Positions 7,355 through 12,880 of a DNA stretch of 17,482 bases are shown here, piece by piece; positions within the stretch are counted from its first letter, which is position 1, and every line of letters begins with the position of its first letter. The stretch is from DATFWC01 sp045801465 (GTDB lineage Bacteria; Pseudomonadota; Alphaproteobacteria; Rhizobiales; Xanthobacteraceae). The DNA lies in the NCBI GenBank assembly GCA_045801465.1, contig JBJMSU010000055.1, positions 1 through 17,482 on the forward strand, read 5' to 3'. A model generated the notes under the pieces. That model was given only the letters and a program-made list of their open reading frames with translations. It did no database searches and was not told the DNA's origin. The translations under genes were made by a program, and so were the position numbers.

Positions 7355-8326
7355 ATGAAAGCTGCTGTGGTCGGTGAGAACGGCGTCGAAATCCGTGATG
7401 TGCCGAAGCCGGAGCCGAAGCCCAGCGAGGTGCTGATCCGGGTGCGCGCGTCGAGCCTCAATCGCGCCGACCTCCTGGTCGCCATGGGGCATCAGCACGG
7501 CGCCGTCGGCGGCGTCGGCGCCCGGCTCGGTCTCGAATGCGCCGGCGAGGTCGAGGCGGTCGGTAGTGAGGTCTCGGGAATCAAGGCGGGCGACCGCGTG
7601 ATGGGCTCGGCGCCGGGCGGCTATGCGGAATATGCCGTCACCGACTTCGGCCGCGTGCATCGCATTCCGGCGAACAACATGACGTTCGAGCAGGCCGCCT
7701 GCTTTCCCGTGGCCTTGCAGACGATGCACAACGCCGTTGTCACCGCCGGCCGGCTCAAGCGCGGCGAGACGCTGCTGATTCAGGGCGCAAGCTCCGGGGT
7801 CGGCCTGATGGGGATGCAGATCGGCAAATTCATGGGCGCCGCCCAGGTGATGGGCACCTCGACCAATCCGGCGCGACGCGCCCGGCTGAAGGAGTTCGGC
7901 TGCGATCTCGCGCTCGACTCGAGGGACCCGACCTGGCCCGAGCAGGTGAAGAAGGCCACCGGCGGCAAGGGCGTCGACCTGATCGTCGATCAGGTGTCGG
8001 CCAGCGTCGCCAACCAGAACCTCGAGGCGGTGGCGATCCTCGGCCGCATCGTCAATGTCGGCCGGCTCGGCGGCATGAAGGGCGAGTTCAATTTCGACCT
8101 GCATGCCCTCAAGCGCGTCGACTACATCGGGGTGACGTTCCGTACCCGCAGCCTCGACGAGGTGCGGGAGATCAACCGCCGCATGCGCGCGGACCTATGG
8201 CCGGCGGTCGAGGCCGGCAAGCTCACCTTGCCGATCGACCGCACCTTTCCGCTCGACCGGGTTGCCGAAGCCCTGGCGATGATGCGCGCCAACCAGCACT
8301 TCGGAAAGATCGTGATCGTCGTATGA
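7355..8326 (+). CDS. Quinone oxidoreductase-like protein (zinc-free MDR family)
   Basis: The 323-residue product belongs to the medium-chain dehydrogenase/reductase family. The N-terminal GroES-like domain (1 to about 120) contains LIRVRASSLNRADLL and GLECAGEVEAVG. The Rossmann domain has the nucleotide motif GASSGVG at 144-150, typical of NADPH:quinone reductases. The structural-zinc four-cysteine lobe is absent and the catalytic-zinc cysteine/histidine set is not seen, so this is a QOR or enoyl-reductase type rather than an alcohol dehydrogenase. GAGGAAA at 7344-7350, correctly spaced from ATG 7355, fixes the start. It may reduce an unsaturated pathway intermediate, but position is the only support for that. 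Its TGA overlaps an ATG (8323) in the frame of the following receptor gene. Confidence 0.92.
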   Translation: MKAAVVGENGVEIRDVPKPEPKPSEVLIRVRASSLNRADLLVAMGHQHGAVGGVGARLGLECAGEVEAVGSEVSGIKAGDRVMGSAPGGYAEYAVTDFGRVHRIPANNMTFEQAACFPVALQTMHNAVVTAGRLKRGETLLIQGASSGVGLMGMQIGKFMGAAQVMGTSTNPARRARLKEFGCDLALDSRDPTWPEQVKKATGGKGVDLIVDQVSASVANQNLEAVAILGRIVNVGRLGGMKGEFNFDLHALKRVDYIGVTFRTRSLDEVREINRRMRADLWPAVEAGKLTLPIDRTFPLDRVAEALAMMRANQHFGKIVIVV

Positions 8327-8350
8327 GACGCACAGCCTCGATACCCTCAG

Positions 8351-8475
8351 TCGTCCCCGCGAGGGGTCCCCGCCGCGGAACGCGGCGGGGTGCCCCGAAG
8401 GCGGGGACCCATGATCACCGTCGGAAATCATCTCGCAAGGTCGGTGGCCATAGGTCCCCGCCTTCGCGGGGACGA
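8351..8475. repeat. Palindromic intergenic repeat C
   Basis: Perfect 12-base ends, TCGTCCCCGCGA (8351-8362) and TCGCGGGGACGA (8464-8475), bracket the element. An inner stem has 10-base arms CCCCGCCGCG (8368-8377) and CGCGGCGGGG (8381-8390) with a GAA loop. A right-hand hairpin is GTCCCCGC (8454-8461) and GCGGGGAC (8466-8473). The right part resembles repeat D at 15305-15373, sharing GTCGGAAA, CATAGGT and the CCGCCTTCGCGGG tip, so the two belong to one dispersed family. It lies just before, and in open reading frame with, the receptor gene that follows. Confidence 0.88.
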
Positions 8476-8484
8476 CCGCCGTTC

Positions 8485-9525
8485 TTGCGCAACCTTCTCG
8501 TGACAGTCTGGGTCTCGGTCGCGACGCTGTCGGCCGTGCCCACCCTCGCCGAGGATGCGGTCGCACAATTTTTCCAAGGCAAGCAGATCAGGCTGGTCAT
8601 CGGGTCGTCCGCCGGCGGCGGCTATGACACCTATGCGCGCCTGATCGCCCGCCACATGTCGAAATACATTCCCGGCAATCCCACGATCGTTCCGAACAAC
8701 ATGCCGGGTGCGGCCAGCAATGCGGCGGCCGCCCATCTCTACAACGTGGCGCCCAAGGATGGCACCGTGATCGGCGCGCTGCAGACCGCCGCCGTGCTCG
8801 ACCCGCTGTTCGGCGATCGCGCCCGCATGCAGCACGACGCCTCGAAGTTCATCTATCTCGGCTCCGCCACCGTCGACTACTACATCTGCATCGCGCGCGC
8901 GGATGCCGCGGTGAAGTCCTTCCCCGATCTCCTCAACACCGAGCTTGTCGTCGGCGCGAGCCAACCCGGGACCTCGACGCGCGATTTCCCGGCCCTGCTC
9001 AATTCCATGGTGGGCACGAAATACCGCATCGTCTCCGGCTATCCGGGCACGCGCGAGATCACGCTCGCGATCGAAAAAGGCGAAGTGCAGGGGCTGTGCG
9101 GCTTCAGCTGGTCCAGTCTGACGGCGCAGCATCCGGATTGGCTCAAGACCGGTTTCATCCGCGTGCTGGCGCAGGAGCACGACAAGGGCCATCCGGCCCT
9201 CAACAAGATGGGGGTGCCGCTCACGGTCGACTTCGCCAAGACACCCGAGAACCGGGCGATCATGGAGTTGATCTACAGCTCGGAAACCTTCGGCCGGCCG
9301 TACATGATGGCGCCGGGCGTGCCGGCGGATCGCGTTGCGGTACTGCGCAAGGCTTTCATGCAGACGCTGAAGGACACCGAGGCCGCCACGGAGGCGCAGA
9401 AGATCGGCCTCGATCTCGACCCGATCTCGGGCGAAGAGCTGCAGGCGCTGGCCGAAAAGATCTACGCCACGCCCGCCGCCATCATCGAGCGCGCCAAGCA
9501 GGCGGTGATGTATAAGGCGCCGTGA
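8485..9525 (+). CDS. TTT receptor (periplasmic substrate-binding protein), second subfamily
   Basis: From the proposed TTG start the product is 346 residues: a signal peptide (LLVTVWVSVATLSAVPTLA, cleavage near AED) and then a Bug/TctC-type receptor. Landmarks are IGSSAGGGYDTYARLIARHM, KYIPGNPTIVPNNMPGA and VAPKDGTVIG. It is closer to the receptor at 15378-16418 than to the two at the left edge. The start is uncertain. TTG 8485 and GTG 8500 both give a normal signal peptide. ATG 8323 is in frame and overlaps the previous stop as ATGA, but it would add 54 Arg-rich residues encoded by repeat C, which is an unlikely N-terminus for an exported protein. No transporter membrane subunits are nearby. 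It is the last gene of the plus-strand run and converges on DUF427, 15 bases away. Confidence 0.9.
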   Translation: MRNLLVTVWVSVATLSAVPTLAEDAVAQFFQGKQIRLVIGSSAGGGYDTYARLIARHMSKYIPGNPTIVPNNMPGAASNAAAAHLYNVAPKDGTVIGALQTAAVLDPLFGDRARMQHDASKFIYLGSATVDYYICIARADAAVKSFPDLLNTELVVGASQPGTSTRDFPALLNSMVGTKYRIVSGYPGTREITLAIEKGEVQGLCGFSWSSLTAQHPDWLKTGFIRVLAQEHDKGHPALNKMGVPLTVDFAKTPENRAIMELIYSSETFGRPYMMAPGVPADRVAVLRKAFMQTLKDTEAATEAQKIGLDLDPISGEELQALAEKIYATPAAIIERAKQAVMYKAP

Positions 9526-9540
9526 CGGTCGCAGGTATCG

Positions 9541-9822
9541 TCAAGCAACCTGGACGTCCTGCCAGAAGCCGAAACGACCTTCGACGGGCTTCATCGCGGC
9601 GTGCGGCGCCTCGTAGACCCAGGCGGCACGCGCATGGCGCACGCCGTCGATCACCACGTCGTAGAACTGGACGCCGTGGGGACAGGCACGATCCGATTCG
9701 GTCTTCTCGGCCTTTTCGAGCCAATCCATGCGCACCGCCGAGCTCGGGAAGTAGCGGTAGCCGCCGGCCTCGACGATATCGTCGCTGTCGGCGATCACGT
9801 GATCCTGCAGCGTTGCTTTCAT
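9541..9822 (-). CDS. DUF427 domain protein
   Basis: The 93-residue product is a complete DUF427 protein, a small single-domain family of unknown biochemical role. Recognisable parts are the opening MKATLQDHVIADSDD, the YRYFPSSAVRMDWL block, a Cys-Pro near residue 47 (RACPHGVQFYDVVIDG), the AWVYEAPHAAMKPVEGRFGFW stretch and the terminal QDVQV. ATG 9822 was chosen over the longer reading to 9849 because a GGAG at 9831-9834 (minus strand) is well placed and MKAT is the usual family start. It is transcribed divergently from the DUF763 gene and converges on the receptor gene. No functional link to the surrounding catabolic genes is evident. Confidence 0.9.
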   Translation of the reverse strand: MKATLQDHVIADSDDIVEAGGYRYFPSSAVRMDWLEKAEKTESDRACPHGVQFYDVVIDGVRHARAAWVYEAPHAAMKPVEGRFGFWQDVQVA

Positions 9823-9920
9823 ATTCCGATCTCCGTGCGCTATGACCATCGTAGGCGATATATAGGTGCGGCCGAGCGATTCCGCGGCTGCCGGGAAAAC
9901 AAGGAGGCGACGGGAGAGCC

Positions 9921-11225
9921 ATGGCGCAAAGAGCCGGAAGCGCCGACCTGCCTCTGCACGGCGGACAAGTGCCGAGGTGGCTGGCCGACCGCATGACCCG
10001 CCTCGGCGGCGTCATCAGCCAGGCGATCGTCCATCATTATGGGCGCGACGAGCTGTTGCGCCGCCTCTCCCACCCGTTCTGGTTCCAGTCGTTCGGTGCC
10101 GTGATGGGCATGGACTGGCATTCCTCCGGCATCACGACGAGCGTGATCGGCGCGCTCAAGCGCGCGCTGACGCCGCTCGGCCATGAACTCGGCATTCACG
10201 TCTGCGGCGGGCGCGGCAAGCATTCGCGGCAAACGCCGCACGAATTGGTCGCGATCGGCGAGCGGGTGGGATTCGACGGCGCCTCCCTTGCCAAGGCCAG
10301 CCGACTGGTTGCCAAGGTCGACAGTGCGGCGGTGCAAGATGGTTTCCAGCTCTACCTGCATGGCTTCATCGTCACCGACGACGGCCGCTGGGTCGTGGTG
10401 CAGCAGGGGATGAACGGCGCCAGCCGGCAGGCGCGCCGCTATCATTGGCTTTCGGAAGGACTGAACAGCTTCGTCGACGAGCCGCACGCGGCAATCGAGG
10501 GACCGGGCCGGGGCGAAATCATCAATCTCACGGACCACCGCGCCAACGCCTCGCGCTCGAGACAGATCGAGGTTCTCTCCTCGTTGGGTCCAGACGGCGT
10601 TGCACGCGAGCTTGCGGCCGTGGAGGCCCGCAATGCCAAGCACGCGCCGGTCGCGCACGCGGGGCAGATGCTGCTGCCGCACTTGAGCCTTCCGGCCCAC
10701 CATGATGTCCGCCCCAGCGACGTGCTGGTGCGCCGTCTACATGGAAACCTCGCCGCGGCCGCCGATCGCGGCCCGTCGGACTTCTCCGAGCTGCTGCTCA
10801 CGCCCGGCGTGGGAGCGAGAACGGTGCGGGCGCTCGCCATGGTGGCCGAGGTGGTGCACGGGGCGCCCTACCGGTTCGCCGATCCGGCCCGGTTTTCCTT
10901 CGCCCATGGCGGCAAGGACGGACACCCGTTTCCGGTGCCGCTTCGGGTCTATGACGAGACCATCCGGGTGCTCAAATCCGCCGTCCGCAACGCCAAGCTT
11001 GGGCGCGAGGAAGAGCTTTTCGCGCTCAAGCGGCTCGACGAACAGGCGCGCCAACTGGAACGCCACGCCGCCGGTCCCGGCGTCGCGCAGCTTATTGCCG
11101 ACGAGCGCGCGCGCTCGCCCACGTACGGCGGGCGGACGGTGTTCGGCTGGGCGCAACCATCGGGCAATTCCGACGCCGAAGCGCCGGCCAGTCGCCAAGC
11201 CGTGCGTCGCTCCGCGTCAAACTGA
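9921..11225 (+). CDS. DUF763 domain protein
   Basis: The 434-residue product matches the DUF763 family, whose function is not established. Visible features are the opening ADLPLHGGQVPRWLADRM, a conserved block GIHVCGGRGKHSRQTP (91-106), DGFQLYLHGFIV near 140-151, and a helix-hairpin-helix-like segment LTPGVGARTVRALAMVAEVV (293-312) that hints at nucleic-acid contact. GGKDGHPFPVP follows at 330-340. The last 25 residues are Ala/Ser-rich and probably disordered. AGGAGG and GGGAGA elements just before ATG 9921 support the start. The 98-base gap to the divergent DUF427 gene should hold both promoters; a TATATA at 9859-9864 is a weak -10 candidate. Its stop is only 8 bases from the stop of the convergent membrane protein gene. 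Confidence 0.9.
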   Translation: MAQRAGSADLPLHGGQVPRWLADRMTRLGGVISQAIVHHYGRDELLRRLSHPFWFQSFGAVMGMDWHSSGITTSVIGALKRALTPLGHELGIHVCGGRGKHSRQTPHELVAIGERVGFDGASLAKASRLVAKVDSAAVQDGFQLYLHGFIVTDDGRWVVVQQGMNGASRQARRYHWLSEGLNSFVDEPHAAIEGPGRGEIINLTDHRANASRSRQIEVLSSLGPDGVARELAAVEARNAKHAPVAHAGQMLLPHLSLPAHHDVRPSDVLVRRLHGNLAAAADRGPSDFSELLLTPGVGARTVRALAMVAEVVHGAPYRFADPARFSFAHGGKDGHPFPVPLRVYDETIRVLKSAVRNAKLGREEELFALKRLDEQARQLERHAAGPGVAQLIADERARSPTYGGRTVFGWAQPSGNSDAEAPASRQAVRRSASN

Positions 11226-11233
11226 AAGGGTGT

Positions 11234-11602
11234 CTACGAGCTCGCGGGGTGGCTGCCAGGCAGCCATTTCTCCAGCGACGTGAGCGAGGCGTAGAACAGG
11301 GCCAGGAAGGCCAGAGCCACAAACAGTGCCACGATTGCCGGAAGGTCGAGCAGCCACTCGATGATGCTCTGGGGATCGACCCGGCCGCTCGTCTGGGCGT
11401 CGACGCTGGCGGTAAGGTATCGCCGCGGGACATTGATCTGCGACAACTCGAAAATCTGCGCGACCGGAAACGGGCTCCACGTCCTGGTCGCGAGCCAGAA
11501 GGCCACCTGCAAGCTGACGATGGCTCCCATGGAAAGGGCCGTCATCGCACCGGCTCCGGCAACCAGCACCTTGACGAACGCCACCAGCCGGCGCGCGAGC
11601 AT
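11234..11602 (-). CDS. Small hypothetical membrane protein
   Basis: The product is 122 residues from ATG 11602, and I do not recognise the family. Two hydrophobic segments are likely membrane helices, at about residues 7-38 (VAFVKVLVAGAGAMTALSM onwards) and 86-108 (LPAIVALFVALAFLALFY). A polar stretch of about 45 residues lies between them, possibly a periplasmic loop. A GTG at 11662 would extend the protein by 20 polar residues. ATG 11602 is preferred because hydrophobic sequence begins soon after it and a TATA-like CTATATAG (11669-11676) lies upstream as a possible -10, but neither start has a clear ribosome site. The coding frame is plausible because of the clean hydrophobic pattern and absence of a competing gene. 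Confidence 0.6.
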   Translation of the reverse strand: MLARRLVAFVKVLVAGAGAMTALSMGAIVSLQVAFWLATRTWSPFPVAQIFELSQINVPRRYLTASVDAQTSGRVDPQSIIEWLLDLPAIVALFVALAFLALFYASLTSLEKWLPGSHPASS

Positions 11603-11942
11603 GATCACTTGAGCACCCGATGTCTCCCCGGCAGCGCTGGCTGCACGGTTACCCGACGTCACTTCAGACTATATAGCGCCGACGACCGGCCCCTGGTTGC
11701 CCTGTGCACCACATCCGCCGACGTATTCTACCGCGCACCGTCACCACCTGTTTAAGGACAACCGTCATATTTTAGCAATCCCAATCACAACCGGCGGCTC
11801 TCCCCAGGCATTAAAAAAACCACACACCCAGCAAAAAAAATCCGAACCGGGCGGCAGTTTCCCTCACTTTCCACATTTCCGCCATCGCCTTCGGTTCACA
11901 TCATTCAGGAGGCGGTCTCGTGTCAACAACAGAATATCGCCA
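11603..11942. other. AT-richer intergenic region with probable divergent promoters
   Basis: About 340 bases separate the two divergent small membrane-protein genes. Part of it is clearly less GC-rich than the rest of the window, with a run of seven A at 11813-11819 and eight A at 11833-11840. The palindrome CTATATAG at 11669-11676 could act as a -10 for the minus-strand gene. No strong -35/-10 pair was found. A strong Shine-Dalgarno AGGAGG at 11907-11912 lies near the right end, discussed under the short leader ORF. No RNA gene or mobile element was recognised. Confidence 0.5.
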
Positions 11943-11946
11943 ATGA
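11920..11946 (+). CDS. Possible 8-codon leader ORF
   Basis: A GTG start at 11920 is placed 7 bases after a perfect AGGAGG (11907-11912). It reads VSTTEYRQ (first residue Met if initiated) and stops at TGA 11944-11946. The TGA overlaps the ATG of the next gene (11943) as ATGA. The strong ribosome site has no other start codon in range, and the downstream ATG is about 30 bases away from it. This looks like a leader peptide that couples translation to the membrane protein. Chance is not excluded. Confidence 0.35.
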   Translation: MSTTEYRQ

Positions 11947-12254
11947 GTGTATTGTCGCCAGCGGATCGAGCGGGCCGCGCCTTCATGCGCCTGGGCCTGA
12001 TCGTTGCGGTGGCGGCATTTCTTATTGTCGGCAGCGATGTCCTGCTCGATCAATGGATTATCGGCTACGCCAGCGCACAATTCATCCTCGGCACTGCGGC
12101 CCTGATTGCAGGGATCTGCCTTGGCCTCTTCGCGATCATTGCCGGGCTTGGCTTGGCCGTCGCCGCCCTGTTGCGGCACAAGCCGGCCCCGCCCTCGCCC
12201 GAGGAGCCGCCCGAAGCAGCGCAGGTCCTCACCCCCGCTCGGACCGTCGGGTAA
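11943..12254 (+). CDS. Small hypothetical membrane protein
   Basis: The product is 103 residues with no family recognised. Hydrophobic stretches at about 16-35 (MRLGLIVAVAAFLIVGSDVL) and 46-78 (a Gly/Ala/Leu-rich run through GLGLAVAALL) are likely membrane helices. A basic RHK follows, then a Pro/Glu-rich tail of about 23 residues that is probably cytosolic. The frame stays open upstream to 11697, but that part is His/Pro/Arg-rich noise, so ATG 11943 is taken as the start. No ribosome site precedes it at normal spacing, which fits coupling to the short leader ORF. The end overlaps the end of the convergent coxG-like gene by 26 bases. The two hydrophobic helices make a real gene likely. Confidence 0.65.
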   Translation: MSVLSPADRAGRAFMRLGLIVAVAAFLIVGSDVLLDQWIIGYASAQFILGTAALIAGICLGLFAIIAGLGLAVAALLRHKPAPPSPEEPPEAAQVLTPARTVG

Positions 12255-12867
12255 ACCGGCGGACGATCGCGTCCCAGATCACCCGGGCGAGCAGCGACAA
12301 GCCGGAGATCGGACGTGCAGCCGCGGACGGCGGGTGCAGAGGCGGTGCCGCGCCAGCGGCCCGAGGCGGCGGTGCCGCGGCTTCCGCCGCGCCTCCCGGC
12401 GGCTCCATGCCGGCGCGCTCGATGACCTGAGCGCGCAGCGCCGTGGCAAACTGCTTCATCAGCTGTGCGGCCGTCGATTGAATCATGCCGACGCCGCGCC
12501 CGTATTGGGCGACCGCGCCGGACAAGCTGAGATCCGTGTGCACAAAGACCTTGGAACCATCAGTGGACGGTTCGAGGCGAAACGTCGAGACGGCATGCGC
12601 CCCGCCGCGCCCCTTGGCATCGGTGCCCTGCGCCCGCACCCGCGCCGTGCGGCTCGCTTCGTCGAGCGCCTCGAAGACCACCGTCCCGGCGAAGGTCAGC
12701 GCGACCGGGCCGAGCCGCACCGCGATGTTTCCTTTGTAGGTTTTCGCGTCGACGACTTCGGTCAGCTTCGCGCCGGGCATGCATGGCGCGATCCGCTCGA
12801 CATCCATGAGCAGCGTCCACGCTTGCGCCGGCGGGAGCGGCACCTCGAAGGAATTGTCGAATTCCAT
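12229..12867 (-). CDS. CoxG-like SRPBCC protein (Mo-hydroxylase accessory)
   Basis: The 212-residue product is of the CoxG family (SRPBCC/START-like fold). The N-terminal domain opens with MEFDNSFEVPLPPAQAWTLL, the motif APCMPGA is at 27-33, and the domain continues to about residue 150. A Pro/Ala-rich linker (155-185) and a C-terminal amphipathic helix with basic end (SLLARVIWDAIVRRFTRR) follow. In CO-oxidising bacteria CoxG helps tether the molybdenum enzyme to the membrane and link it to quinones. The same arrangement here suggests that L2, 13 bases upstream, is coupled to the membrane quinone pool; this is inference. ATG 12867 is preferred because MEF is the usual family start; a longer reading from 12939 would overlap the L2 end. 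The gene overlaps the convergent membrane-protein gene by 26 bases. Confidence 0.92.
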   Translation of the reverse strand: MEFDNSFEVPLPPAQAWTLLMDVERIAPCMPGAKLTEVVDAKTYKGNIAVRLGPVALTFAGTVVFEALDEASRTARVRAQGTDAKGRGGAHAVSTFRLEPSTDGSKVFVHTDLSLSGAVAQYGRGVGMIQSTAAQLMKQFATALRAQVIERAGMEPPGGAAEAAAPPPRAAGAAPPLHPPSAAARPISGLSLLARVIWDAIVRRFTRRSERG

Positions 12868-12880
12868 CCGCCAGGTCCCG

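Noticed and set aside
7355..8326. Zinc-dependent alcohol dehydrogenase
   Set aside because: The four-cysteine structural zinc lobe and the catalytic zinc ligands are not present; the sequence fits the quinone oxidoreductase branch.
11697..11942. An 82-residue N-terminal extension of the small membrane protein
   Set aside because: The translation is His/Pro/Arg-rich, includes runs made by poly-A tracts, and has no ribosome site; the membrane protein proper begins at 11943.
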